Source: Spirochaetales bacterium (GTDB lineage: Bacteria > Spirochaetota > Leptospiria > Leptospirales > Leptonemataceae). From it: a DNA stretch of 64,000 bases. The translations under genes were made by a program, and so were the position numbers. This document shows positions 7,968-16,478 of the stretch, one piece after another (the first letter of the stretch is position 1; each line of letters begins with the position of its first letter). The notes under the pieces were generated by a model. It searched no databases and had not been told where the DNA came from. It was given only the letters and a program-made list of their open reading frames with translations. The stretch spans positions 434,001 through 498,000 of the forward strand of contig JABTUL010000001.1 of assembly GCA_015075425.1 (NCBI GenBank), given 5' to 3'.

Positions 7968-10285
7968 AAATCACGGCCCGGGTCCTGTGCGGAATCGGCG
8001 GTGGCCTGACTCTGCTTTATCGAGCCATACGTAGCGATTCGGCCTTGCTCTTGCAGCTGCCAGATGGCCGTGATGTAGCGGATCCGCTGCGGGCGTGGCT
8101 TTTCCTTTTGTTTCCTGCTCTTCTTGCCGGGGTCCTCTGGTTGGAGCGGGCCACTCGTGAAAATTATCTGCGGACAGTCTCCCGCGTGCTTTTTGCATTT
8201 GTCCCGTTTGTGCTCCTCTGGATTCGCGGGCCGCTATGGATGGAGCGCTCGGTTTTTGTCTTATCATCAGTTTTTTTCCTGATACTTTTGGTTTTACAGA
8301 GCTCTGCTTTACAGAGAGTCGCAGAAGATCTGGTCCGGTTGTTGTCGCAGAAGGCAAAGGGTATTCTGATCCTTTTTTTGACGGCCATGGCGCTTTTTCA
8401 GCTGGTGCTCTTCCTGCGGCTGGGGGAGGACTACAGTGCTTTCATCCTGCAAAATGATCTGCCCAATGTGCGCAAGGGTCGTATGCCTGGCCGCTTTGCC
8501 CTGATCCTGATTCTCCTTGCTGCCGGCTACTTTCTTTGCCGACGCTTTATTCCCGCACGTGATCCCCAGCCACAAAAAGAGGGCACGCCTCATTTCTTTC
8601 GACCGCAATGGAAAAGTCTTCTACGCTTACCCTCCGGGATCCGCATCCCTGTATTTTTGATTGCTGTAATTTCATTTCTTTTTTACCTTTATTTTGTAGA
8701 TCCTTTTCTGGGGTTCCGCCAGCGTTTCTCGACGCAGATCTGGATTCTGCTCATTGCCGGAGCAGGGATTCTTGCATTCAAGGATGAATTGCTGAAATTC
8801 TACGAGGGAAGTTTATCTACGGCTATGGCTGTGCTTCTTCTCGCGCTACTGTGCGGGGCCATTCCCTATTTTATTGTTACGGAAGCGGTGGGCCGCCTGG
8901 ATTTGTTCCTGCCTCAGGAACTCGACATCGGAATCCAGAATCAGGTCATGTGGACTCTTGCTTTTCAAGGCACCCCGCAACTGGCCATGGGTTCGCAAGA
9001 TGGTGTGTACAATACGCATTACTTTCGCGATCACGTTCCGCTCTTCTATTTCTTACTGGCACCTCTGTACCGACTGGAGCCTTCGCCACAGGGCTTGATC
9101 TATCTGCAAAGCTTCTTTCTCTACCTGGGAATCATTCCCTGGATCTTACTTGTCAGGCAGATTGCCGGTAGCTGGAATCTGGCATTTTTTGCCGGGCTGA
9201 TTTACCTGTTCTATCCCGCTTTGCAGATTTTACAGCTATTTGATGTTCACGAAGCAGTCTTCAGCATTCCTTTGTTTCTGACTGCACTCGTTTTTCTCGA
9301 AGCGAGACGAACCTCTCCTCGGCCACGAGCGATGGAAGCTGGCTTTGCTTTGTTTCTTTTCCTGGCCGGACTTGTGCGCGAGGAGATGGGACTCTTTGCG
9401 GTTTCCCTGGGACTCTTTCTCTTTGCTCGGCGTGAAATTCGTCCGGCAACCATTGCTCTGATTCTCGGAATCGGTCAGTTTGTGGTCATGTCGATCATCA
9501 TTCAGCGCAGTTTTGGCAGTGGCGGTCACTACGAGCGTTATGTGCCGCTTTTTTTTAAAGAGGGGGACTATTCCATATTCAGCATTTTACAATTGCTTGT
9601 GTTTAATCCTGTTTACTTCTTCACGCACTGGTGGGATCCGGCCAAGCTGCTCTTTCTGCTTAAACTGAGCACGCCTTTACTCTTTCTGGTATTCGGGGAT
9701 CGTAAATATATCTTTCTATATCTGGCCGGATTTGCCTCGACCATTCTGGCCACCAGTGCGCCCAACTGGACCCAGGGCTACCAGTACAGTGTCCTTCTGG
9801 TGGTCGCCTTTTTCTACGCCAGCTTCCTCACTCTGCGTCGGTTTTCGGATGCCGGGCGACGCCTTGCGGTCAGCGGAATGTTGATCGCGTCTTTTTTTTC
9901 GATGATTGCCACGGGTGTTTTCCTGGCTCCGCTCTACCGTCTGTCTTTCCTGGGACCTTATGCACCGCTAAAGGGGGAGGTGGTGGATCGCTGGATCCAC
10001 CTATCCCGCCGCCCGCCTCCGGATACTTTCGTAGCTTTACGTTCTTTGCTTCGCGCCGTACCCCGCCGCGTCTCCATTGGAGTGAACGAGCCCCGTCTGC
10101 TGCCGCTACTGAGTGGTCGGCCGGCAGCCCATACTCTGCCCACGCATAAGCTGCCTGAATGTGTGGTGCAGTACCCGCCTTTTGGCGGACATGTTATGGA
10201 TGAGGACGCGCTACGCAGGGCTGGCTACCGGTTGCGACTGCGGCAGGAAGAAGCGACCCTCCATTGTCAGGCCCATGTTCCCTGA
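7946..10285 (+). CDS. DUF2079 multi-pass membrane protein
   Basis: The 779-residue protein has about 15 hydrophobic helices. The central segment DLFLPQELDIGIQNQVMW...THYFRDHVPLFYFLLAP matches the DUF2079 signature, a family related to GT-C glycosyltransferases with aromatic-rich periplasmic loops. The first ~260 residues add several helices before the DUF2079 core. Function is not established for the family; lipid-linked sugar transfer at the inner membrane is an inference from fold. Its 3' end overlaps the methyltransferase gene by 11 bp. Confidence 0.8.
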   Translation: MENRESLKITARVLCGIGGGLTLLYRAIRSDSALLLQLPDGRDVADPLRAWLFLLFPALLAGVLWLERATRENYLRTVSRVLFAFVPFVLLWIRGPLWMERSVFVLSSVFFLILLVLQSSALQRVAEDLVRLLSQKAKGILILFLTAMALFQLVLFLRLGEDYSAFILQNDLPNVRKGRMPGRFALILILLAAGYFLCRRFIPARDPQPQKEGTPHFFRPQWKSLLRLPSGIRIPVFLIAVISFLFYLYFVDPFLGFRQRFSTQIWILLIAGAGILAFKDELLKFYEGSLSTAMAVLLLALLCGAIPYFIVTEAVGRLDLFLPQELDIGIQNQVMWTLAFQGTPQLAMGSQDGVYNTHYFRDHVPLFYFLLAPLYRLEPSPQGLIYLQSFFLYLGIIPWILLVRQIAGSWNLAFFAGLIYLFYPALQILQLFDVHEAVFSIPLFLTALVFLEARRTSPRPRAMEAGFALFLFLAGLVREEMGLFAVSLGLFLFARREIRPATIALILGIGQFVVMSIIIQRSFGSGGHYERYVPLFFKEGDYSIFSILQLLVFNPVYFFTHWWDPAKLLFLLKLSTPLLFLVFGDRKYIFLYLAGFASTILATSAPNWTQGYQYSVLLVVAFFYASFLTLRRFSDAGRRLAVSGMLIASFFSMIATGVFLAPLYRLSFLGPYAPLKGEVVDRWIHLSRRPPPDTFVALRSLLRAVPRRVSIGVNEPRLLPLLSGRPAAHTLPTHKLPECVVQYPPFGGHVMDEDALRRAGYRLRLRQEEATLHCQAHVP

Positions 10286-11105
10286 ACATCCGGATCTGGA
10301 AAGAGTGCCATGTCTTTTGTGCGGCGAAGGGGACTCGCGTCTTTACGCAGATTTCGATCCCTACCAGGTGCGCCTTTGCCTGCACTGCGATTTTTTGTAT
10401 CTGAGTCCACGACTCAAAGAAGAGCAAATGCTCAAAGCCTATGCGTCCGATTACTTTGAAGGGGGTGGCCATGGCTATGATGACTACTCTGAACAAGCAC
10501 TGGCACAGATAGCCACGCACAGATACTTTTTAAAACAACTGAAACGGCACTATTCCTTACAGGGCCGACTTCTCGAGCCCGGATGCGGCTACGGCTATTT
10601 TCTTACTGCGGCGCGATCTTATTTTAGCTACCAGGAAGGGCTTGATTATTCGGCGACGGCTCTATCTGTCGCGGCCGAGTCAGCAGATAAAGTGGTCCTG
10701 GGTGGGCTGGGCGAGGCGTCTGGAGAAAAATTTAACTGGATCTTTGCTCATCAGGTAATAGAACATATTTATAATCCCAATTCTTTTCTACAATCCGTTC
10801 ACAGTCTGTTGCTGCCCGGCGGGCATGTGGTGCTAACCACTCCGCGGGCGCGGGGATTCTGGCACACTCTAATGGGGCGTCACTGGTCATCCTACAAAGT
10901 TCCGGAACACGTCGCTTTTTTTACACCCCATCACCTGAAAAATTTGCTGGAAAGAGCAGGATTTTTCGCGGTCCGTCTCCTGCCTTTCTGGCATGCCTTT
11001 CCCGTGGCCCTTGTCTTAAAAAAAGCAGGAATTTCTATATCAGGATGGAAACAGCAAAGCATCTGGATTCCCGGCACGACTTTTGCGGCCGTAGGCCGGC
11101 GGTAG
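10275..11105 (+). CDS. SAM-dependent methyltransferase with N-terminal Cys motif
   Basis: From the ATG at 10275 the protein has 276 residues. The N-terminus has two CxxC pairs (CLLCG and CLHCD), probably a zinc ribbon, as seen in many class I methyltransferases of surface-sugar or secondary metabolism. The Rossmann motif I is LLEPGCGYGYFL, and a post-I segment IFAHQVIEHIYNP marks the usual class I fold. The overlap with the DUF2079 gene suggests a shared pathway, possibly glycan modification. The substrate cannot be assigned. It ends 1 bp from the convergent 640-residue gene. Confidence 0.85.
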   Translation: MFPEHPDLERVPCLLCGEGDSRLYADFDPYQVRLCLHCDFLYLSPRLKEEQMLKAYASDYFEGGGHGYDDYSEQALAQIATHRYFLKQLKRHYSLQGRLLEPGCGYGYFLTAARSYFSYQEGLDYSATALSVAAESADKVVLGGLGEASGEKFNWIFAHQVIEHIYNPNSFLQSVHSLLLPGGHVVLTTPRARGFWHTLMGRHWSSYKVPEHVAFFTPHHLKNLLERAGFFAVRLLPFWHAFPVALVLKKAGISISGWKQQSIWIPGTTFAAVGRR

Positions 11106-11106
11106 A

Positions 11107-13029
11107 CTACCAGATATAGTCACCGGCATCGCTACGGCGATCCCGCGAATCAAGCACATGGAAGCGGCGAACGCGACCCAGGGTTACAGGGCTGATGGTG
11201 GAAAGTGGTACATGGACCAGCTTCTGCCCCAGACGGCCAGCCAGAGCATGAAGCCGTGCTGAGGGAGGCCGCGCAGCCAGATGAACCACAGCATTTTTTT
11301 CATTGTACTCGATTCCCGCGGCGAGGAGTTTATCCCCGACGCGTTCAAAGCCGTTGTAGTGTGAGTCTTCCCAGATGTTGTGCAGGCGTCCTGGTGGATA
11401 GGTCATGAGCAGACCGCCGTAGACGCAGCGACTGATCCCTGGCCCCACAATTTCTTGACCGGGCGCTGTGGCATACATGGCCATATCGCTTTCCTGGGAA
11501 TGTTCGCCGTACCAGACCATTTGCCAGGGATAGTCCGTATCGTCTTCGTCAAAAACGATTACTACGGAGCCGGCATCGATGCTGCCCTCTGCTTCTTCGC
11601 GGACAATGATTTTTCCCAGGTGCAAATTGCGGATCGTTTCGCGATAATCAATGCCATCAAGGAGGCTGCTGGTGAATTCCTGAGAACGTTGCCGTGTACT
11701 GCTCAAAAGGGTGCGTGCTTTCTTCTGCAAATCACGGCCAAAATCTTCGATTTGTATATCTTCTGGTGGGTAGGAGCAGATGCCCTGTCCGGAATCCCAG
11801 GAAGTGCGCCATTCGCCTGGATACTTTTCTTTCTGGAATCGCTTGATCAGGCGTGGCGGGGGAACAGGTCGCTTACGTTTTATTTTGAGTCGGAATCGAA
11901 TCAACTTGCTCGAGCGATACATTTCATCAAGGGTGAGTTCTCGTGAGGGGAAATGGGGATCGATGAGGGGCGGCAAATAGTTCAAAATATCATATAGAAT
12001 GCGGGCAAAGGCATCGCCGCCAAAAGCACGGCCGGCCATGACCAGTTTGTAAAGATCGGGCAGGAGGCGGCCTTCGATGAGACTCCAGTTGCGAGCAAAT
12101 CGGAAAAACAGTTTTTCCTTACGGCGTGAGAATGATTCCGTGCTTTCGCGTTCATAGCGATGCACGGCATCGCGGTAAGCGGTGCGCTGGAGCAATATGC
12201 GATTGAAGTGGTCGATCAGATCCGTGCGGCTGCGAATCAGGAGCCAGCTGCTGTTGTAGTAGGCGGGCTGGTCCAGGACTTCCGGAGTTTGCCTTGAGAG
12301 GGAATGAATTTCTGCATCCAGGGAAATCGGATCTTTCTTCTGGTCCAGCAGTGCCTGCAGTGGTTCGGAATCATTTTGCTGTCCGCTCAATTCCGCGAAA
12401 TCGTCGCCGGAAAGGGCCAGCATTCTCTGGATGGAAGCAACGTGTTCCAGGCCGCAAACAGCGAGCAAATAGCCACCATCAGGAACAAAATTCTGCAAAA
12501 GGCGCAACTGCCCGGCCATATGGATTTCGCGTTGTCGATCCGATTCGCGCACCATCAAATCGAATTGATCAGCAAAGTCCGCGGCTGCTGCTGGAATCAG
12601 CGGTCGATGCGGGCCGGATTTTACGTAGAGCCGGTAAAGTTCTACGGGTGTGAGGAAGGAGAGGGCGTAAGTGTCCGGGAAAGGATTGCTGCTGAAAGGA
12701 ATACGGCTGAGTTCCGGCTGATCAATCAAGTGGTAGGGAATGGACAGTTCAAAAGCGCTGCGCAAAGCCTCCACCAGTGGCTCAAGGGGCTCAAGTATCA
12801 GATGCAGCGCGGGCTCCATTGCCAGAGAGAGCACGGGGATTTCGTCAAGATGGGGCAGGGCGCGAGTAACGCTGCCTTCGAGGCTGCCAGGCAGTTCGAG
12901 GGCCACGGACGTTGGCGGGTCGTTCAGGAACAGTTTGCGGATGGCCACAGTATATTCCACGGAGCCATGGACTACGGGCATAAGCCGTAGCCGGTCATGA
13001 ACGGCCAGGGTGAGTTCTTCGCGCACCAT
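11107..13029 (-). CDS. Large protein with TraB/ChaN-like N-terminus, function unknown
   Basis: The 640-residue protein is not a family I can name with certainty. The first ~215 residues begin VVHGSVEYTVAIRKLF...VALELP and later have VCGLEHVASI, resembling the TraB/PrgY/EreA-type fold in which His and Glu residues form a putative hydrolase site. The remaining ~420 residues are mostly helical, then beta-rich, with a charged FDEDDTDYPW turn near 530; I recognise no known domain. No signal peptide or membrane segment is visible, so it is probably cytoplasmic. Its ATG overlaps the TGA of the MoxR gene by one base. The tight coupling to MoxR suggests it is a client or effector of that ATPase. Confidence 0.75.
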   Translation of the reverse strand: MVREELTLAVHDRLRLMPVVHGSVEYTVAIRKLFLNDPPTSVALELPGSLEGSVTRALPHLDEIPVLSLAMEPALHLILEPLEPLVEALRSAFELSIPYHLIDQPELSRIPFSSNPFPDTYALSFLTPVELYRLYVKSGPHRPLIPAAAADFADQFDLMVRESDRQREIHMAGQLRLLQNFVPDGGYLLAVCGLEHVASIQRMLALSGDDFAELSGQQNDSEPLQALLDQKKDPISLDAEIHSLSRQTPEVLDQPAYYNSSWLLIRSRTDLIDHFNRILLQRTAYRDAVHRYERESTESFSRRKEKLFFRFARNWSLIEGRLLPDLYKLVMAGRAFGGDAFARILYDILNYLPPLIDPHFPSRELTLDEMYRSSKLIRFRLKIKRKRPVPPPRLIKRFQKEKYPGEWRTSWDSGQGICSYPPEDIQIEDFGRDLQKKARTLLSSTRQRSQEFTSSLLDGIDYRETIRNLHLGKIIVREEAEGSIDAGSVVIVFDEDDTDYPWQMVWYGEHSQESDMAMYATAPGQEIVGPGISRCVYGGLLMTYPPGRLHNIWEDSHYNGFERVGDKLLAAGIEYNEKNAVVHLAARPPSARLHALAGRLGQKLVHVPLSTISPVTLGRVRRFHVLDSRDRRSDAGDYIW

Positions 13030-13874
13030 CAGGCTAAATAGCGCAGGGCATCGTCCCCCAGAACTCCCATCACAGCATCGTGCAAAAGTTCGCGCAGTCG
13101 TCGCGGATCAATCTGGCCATTCTCCAGGAACTGGCGGGTCTGACCGAGTTTCAGGACCAGCCGTGTGATATTGATGCCATCGCGGATAGAGAACGGTTCA
13201 TCTTCCAGGTGGGCTTTCTGCAGAAAATCCACAACGTACTGGATCACATCCTGGGGGGCAAATGGCATGTTGGCCAGGAGGATCTCCGCTTCTTCGCTGG
13301 CGTCGGCAAAGTCGATATAGATCTGCGGTTGCAGACGACTCTGGATGTACTCTGGAACTTCATAGGTGGAGGAATCTTCATTCATGGTGGTGCAAAACCG
13401 GAATTCTTCATGCGCTTTGACTTTGATCCCGGCAATAATGCTTTCAATATAGCGACGGTGATCCAGCAGGGGCGCAAGCGATGCCCAGGCCTTCTCGCTC
13501 ATCCGGTTACCCTCATCCAGGATGGCCACGCCGCCTTCAAGCATAGCGCTGACCAGGGCAGAGGCCACATATTTGATCTTCCCGTTTTCACCAATAACGG
13601 GTGTGACCAGAAGATCCTCCGGTCGCGTATCCATCGTAGCTTGAAAGATATAGACAGGGCGACCGAGCTCCTGGGCTGCTGCGCCGGCCAGAGTTGTTTT
13701 TCCTACACCGGGTCTCCCGATCAGCCGGGGGCTCAGAGGTAGGTCATCCGGATGAACTTTGATCCAGCAGGCCAGGAGCTGGTGCAGAACTTCTCTGTTG
13801 CCCACCCAGGGGAATTTCAAATTCTCCGGCCGCGCCAGATGTAAATTCACGCCGTCAATAGTCACTGTGTTCAT
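13029..13874 (-). CDS. MoxR-family AAA+ ATPase
   Basis: The 281-residue protein has Walker A (GRPGVGKTTLAGA), Walker B with sensor residues (GGVAILDEGNRMSEKA) and a TTMNEDSSTYEVPE sensor-1 segment, all typical of MoxR-type AAA+ ATPases. These usually act as chaperones that insert metals or mature VWA-domain partners. Here there is no VWA gene next to it; the downstream partner is the 640-residue TraB-like protein. The upstream gene (MBL hydrolase) ends 9 bp before its start, which suggests a three-gene operon. Confidence 0.88.
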   Translation of the reverse strand: MNTVTIDGVNLHLARPENLKFPWVGNREVLHQLLACWIKVHPDDLPLSPRLIGRPGVGKTTLAGAAAQELGRPVYIFQATMDTRPEDLLVTPVIGENGKIKYVASALVSAMLEGGVAILDEGNRMSEKAWASLAPLLDHRRYIESIIAGIKVKAHEEFRFCTTMNEDSSTYEVPEYIQSRLQPQIYIDFADASEEAEILLANMPFAPQDVIQYVVDFLQKAHLEDEPFSIRDGINITRLVLKLGQTRQFLENGQIDPRRLRELLHDAVMGVLGDDALRYLA

Positions 13875-13883
13875 CTTTGCGTC

Positions 13884-14540
13884 CTAAAAGAAGGGATTGG
13901 TGGTTTTTTCTTCATAGATGCGGGTGAAATCGCCGTGGCCCGGCACCACCGCTGTGCCGTCGTCAAGAGTGAAGAGTCTGTTACGAATGCTTTGCAGAAT
14001 CAACCCGGAGTCCCCGCCAGGAAGATCGGTGCGTCCAATGCCACCGGCGAAGAGAGTATCACCCGAAAATAAAAGTTCGTTCTCTGGCAGATAGAAGCAG
14101 CAGGAGCCCGGTGTATGCCCGGGAGTATGGATTACCTGTAGATGCCAGTGGCCAAACGGTAGCGTCTCTTCATCGCGCAGGAAATGATTGATGGATACTT
14201 CTGCCGGAGTGGGCGGCAGGCCAAACCAGCGGCATTGCGTGTCCAGCATGTCGTAGAGAAAGAGGTCGTCCCGGTGCAGCGCCCGGGGAGCCTGCATGGG
14301 CCTTTCCGGATGATTTTCCACGAATTCGCTTACCCGGGCCGTTCCCAGACAATGGTCAAAATGGGCATGTGTGTGGATGATCCAGCGTACCCGGCAGCTG
14401 TCCTGCTCCAGAAGCCGGGTAATTCGTTCGGCATCTCCGCCAGGATCGATCACAATCGCTTCCTGAGTCGATGCGCAACGCAAAATTGTGCAGTTGCAGC
14501 CCAGAGGAGCCACGGGAAAGGTTTGCACCGACAGATTCAT
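13884..14540 (-). CDS. MBL-fold metallo-hydrolase (glyoxalase II-like)
   Basis: The start is placed at the ATG at 14540 (218 residues). The open frame upstream of it (to 14696) has no family similarity and runs through a terminator hairpin. Motifs: THAHFDHCLG (HxHxDH metal site), HTPGHTPGSCCFYL, FSGDTLFAGGIGRTDLPGGD and the closing VVPGHGDFT. This matches the short hydroxyacylglutathione-hydrolase-like group; the actual thioester substrate is unknown. It is probably the first gene of the MBL-MoxR-TraB-like operon. Confidence 0.88.
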   Translation of the reverse strand: MNLSVQTFPVAPLGCNCTILRCASTQEAIVIDPGGDAERITRLLEQDSCRVRWIIHTHAHFDHCLGTARVSEFVENHPERPMQAPRALHRDDLFLYDMLDTQCRWFGLPPTPAEVSINHFLRDEETLPFGHWHLQVIHTPGHTPGSCCFYLPENELLFSGDTLFAGGIGRTDLPGGDSGLILQSIRNRLFTLDDGTAVVPGHGDFTRIYEEKTTNPFF

Positions 14541-14635
14541 GAAATCCGCGTCAGAGTCGGCCCGGACGTAAGGATCGCAACCCTTTCCCTCTCGCCGGGC
14601 GTAGAGGCTGTGTGCAGGTTTCCGGGGCCTGCCCC

Positions 14636-14658
14636 TAAAAAACGCGGGTGCGCCCGCT
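14636..14658 (-). terminator. Rho-independent terminator after the dioxygenase gene
   Basis: On the minus strand GCGGG-cgca-CCCGC (positions 14657 to 14644) forms a 5-bp G+C stem with a 4-nt loop and is followed by six U residues (14642-14637). It begins right after the stop codon of the LigB-type gene (14659). Confidence 0.7.
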
Positions 14659-15444
14659 TCAGCTCCAGATGACGCTTCGCATGGAGAGTGAACCATAGAT
14701 TACTTCTTCATTGAAAAAAGTCACCCGTTCCAGGGAGCTTGCTGCTCCCAGAGCGTACAGCAGGGGCAAATAGTGCTCACGGGTGGGTACGGACAGCCGG
14801 GCCATCTCTCCCGCATCCATGTATTGGATCAAAGCATCCGTATCTGTGGAGAGAATTCGTTCCGCAGCAAAAGAATCAAACGCCAGCGCCCAGTCATAAG
14901 CGCCGCTCCAGCCGAATCGGGCAAGACCCAGGTTGTGTACGATATTGCCGCTGCAAAGGATAAGGATATTCTCCTGGCGCAGGAAAGCCAGTCGCTTCCC
15001 CAGTTCATAATGGAATGCTGCCGGTTTCTTGCGATCCATGCCCAGTTGTACAACAGGAACATTCGCTGCGGGGAACATGCGGCAGAGGACGGACCAGCTA
15101 CCATGATCCAACCCCCATTCCTGGCTGATGCCGATGTTGTATTCCGAAAGGACCTGCTGGATATGTGTTGCCAGAGCTGGATCGCCCGGTGCCGGATAGG
15201 AATACCGGTGTAACTCGTCGGGAAAGCCGTAGAAATCATGGATCGTGGGTGGAGATGCCTGGCCGGTTAACCAGGGGCCGTCTGTTTCCCAGTGTGCGGA
15301 TACACAGAGGATGGCTCGGGGTTGCAAATGTTCTACGGATCTTGCCCAGTTGCGTGTGGTTTCACTTTCTTCAATCGCATTCATCGGGTTGCCGTGACCG
15401 ATAAAAAGCACGGGCATCTCTTTCGCATTTACTGTTTCACTCAT
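14659..15444 (-). CDS. Extradiol ring-cleavage dioxygenase (LigB / YgiD-like)
   Basis: The 261-residue protein matches the 4,5-DOPA-dioxygenase-like branch of the LigB family in length and motifs: VLFIGHGNPMNAI near the N-terminus, SAHWETDGPW, YSYPAPGDPALA, GLDHGSWSVL and SGNIVHNL. The His residues in GHGNP, SAHW and DHGSW are the expected metal ligands. The likely role is Fe- or Zn-dependent cleavage of a catechol-type substrate in the cytoplasm; the true substrate is unknown. It is a single-gene unit with its own terminator. Confidence 0.9.
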   Translation of the reverse strand: MSETVNAKEMPVLFIGHGNPMNAIEESETTRNWARSVEHLQPRAILCVSAHWETDGPWLTGQASPPTIHDFYGFPDELHRYSYPAPGDPALATHIQQVLSEYNIGISQEWGLDHGSWSVLCRMFPAANVPVVQLGMDRKKPAAFHYELGKRLAFLRQENILILCSGNIVHNLGLARFGWSGAYDWALAFDSFAAERILSTDTDALIQYMDAGEMARLSVPTREHYLPLLYALGAASSLERVTFFNEEVIYGSLSMRSVIWS

Positions 15445-15518
15445 GATGACTCCTGGTATAATGAATTCATAACCCGCTCGTGCTTGCGAATTTTTTTTAT
15501 AGAAAATATTTTTTTGAC

Positions 15519-15548
15519 TTGCCAGCGAAAGGGGATGCGATCTTTAAT
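15519..15548 (+). promoter_or_regulatory. Putative sigma-70 promoter of the Lys/Ala-rich peptide gene
   Basis: TTGCCA at 15519-15524 and TTTAAT at 15543-15548 are separated by 18 bp, and each differs from consensus at one position. The predicted start near 15555 leaves a ~23-nt leader with an AAGGAGG Shine-Dalgarno at 15566-15572. The upstream stretch is A/T-rich (T runs at 15490-15515), which may act as an UP element. Confidence 0.45.
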
Positions 15549-15577
15549 GCGACATAATAATTTAGCAAGGAGGCTTT

Positions 15578-15658
15578 ATGCCAGCAGCTAAGAAGAAAGC
15601 AGCAGCTAAAAAGAAAACTACTGCAAAGAAAAAAGCAGCTAAGAAGAAAAAGAAATAA
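15578..15658 (+). CDS. 26-residue Lys/Ala-rich basic peptide (histone-H1-tail-like)
   Basis: A very short gene with a textbook ribosome site, AAGGAGG five bases before the ATG. The product is built almost only of Lys (15 of 26) and Ala, with PAAKKKAAAKKK and TTAKKKAAKKK blocks and no acidic residue. It resembles the C-terminal tails of histone H1 and of the bacterial Hc1/AlgP type. Binding to DNA or RNA by charge is the obvious inference, but a ribosome-associated or RNA-buffering role is possible. A good promoter and paired hairpins downstream support a real, strongly expressed gene. It stands alone between the divergent LigB gene and the convergent gene at 15854. Confidence 0.7.
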   Translation: MPAAKKKAAAKKKTTAKKKAAKKKKK

Positions 15659-15668
15659 GGTCTTTTGT

Positions 15669-15695
15669 GGCGGCGCCCTTCCCCTTGAGCGCCGC
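15669..15695 (+). terminator. Stem-loop after the basic peptide gene
   Basis: GCGGCGC (15670-15676) pairs with GCGCCGC (15689-15695) around a 12-nt loop, 11 bp after the stop codon. There is no U-run after it, so it may be an mRNA-stabilising stem or a Rho-assisted stop rather than a classic terminator. Confidence 0.4.
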
Positions 15696-15705
15696 AGATT
15701 ACTGG

Positions 15706-15738
15706 ATGCTCCCTTCTTGATAAGGGAATCGGGAGCAT
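15706..15738. repeat. Second inverted repeat with an alternative inner stem
   Basis: ATGCTCCC (15706-15713) pairs perfectly with GGGAGCAT (15731-15738). Inside it CCCTT (15711-15715) can instead pair with AAGGG (15722-15726), so two exclusive foldings exist. No U-tract follows. It lies between two convergent genes and may act as a bidirectional stop. The rest of the gap to 15853 shows nothing else recognisable. Confidence 0.4.
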
Positions 15739-15853
15739 ACCTTCTCCTCTTCTGTGGAGGCCCGGGCTCCGGAAAAAATCCTGGCGTCAGGGCACGTTCC
15801 TCGCTCCTTTTAGCGTATTTTGCTTAAAATGCAGGCTACGGGCCTAAATGTAG

Positions 15854-16474
15854 CTAAAAGTTCCACTGATAGGCGATTTGCAGAGCGCCTGGACTCCGGG
15901 AAGCGCCATACACGCGGCGATGGTCGTAGTAAGCAATGCCCCCGGAAAGGAGGGCGCCGGCTGCCAGAGCCCCTGCTGTCTCATAGAATGTCAGACTGCG
16001 GACGTCTCCCCTGCTGTGCAAAGAAAGGCTGTAGAGGCCGCCGGCAAGAGCTGCCGTGAAGGGCAGGGACAAAAAATAAACGATCTGGAAACGCCGCCCC
16101 GGAGTTTCGCTGTAGGGCTCGTCTGGGTCAGCATAGCGGAACTGTTGCAGACCAAACTGGCGGAGTACTTTTTTTTCATACACACTGCGGCTCTCTGACT
16201 GATTGTAATAGTCCCGGGCGCGGTTCTGAACGGCGCGCTGTTCTTTATTTCGTTCTCCTTTACGCAGATTTTCCCGGGCTTTTTCCAGATCAATGGATCC
16301 ATCCGGAGAGAAAAGGAGCGCCGGGCTGCTTTCCGGTTGCAGGTGCTCAGGCAGTGATGGCGGTATATAGCGAGGGTCGCGCCCGGACGGCTTTTGTTCT
16401 TTGTTCACATCCGTGGCAAACTGGCCGGCAAGAGTCAGAGGGAAAAGGGCACAACAGTAAAAGAGCGCGCGCAT
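15854..16474 (-). CDS. Exported/membrane protein of unknown function
   Basis: The 206-residue protein begins with a signal-peptide-like segment (LFYCCALFPLTLAGQFA) and has a charged, helical middle (about 60-110) and two hydrophobic segments near the C-terminus (about 128-150 and 163-182) separated by a short loop. I do not recognise the family. It starts 4 bp after the MTAP gene and is probably translated from the same message. It may be an envelope protein anchored by its C-terminal hairpin. Confidence 0.65.
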   Translation of the reverse strand: MRALFYCCALFPLTLAGQFATDVNKEQKPSGRDPRYIPPSLPEHLQPESSPALLFSPDGSIDLEKARENLRKGERNKEQRAVQNRARDYYNQSESRSVYEKKVLRQFGLQQFRYADPDEPYSETPGRRFQIVYFLSLPFTAALAGGLYSLSLHSRGDVRSLTFYETAGALAAGALLSGGIAYYDHRRVYGASRSPGALQIAYQWNF

Positions 16475-16478
16475 TGGA

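Noticed and set aside
12304-12990. 228-codon open frame antisense to the TraB-like gene
   Set aside because: No start context or domain; the minus-strand gene is coupled to MoxR and explains the region.
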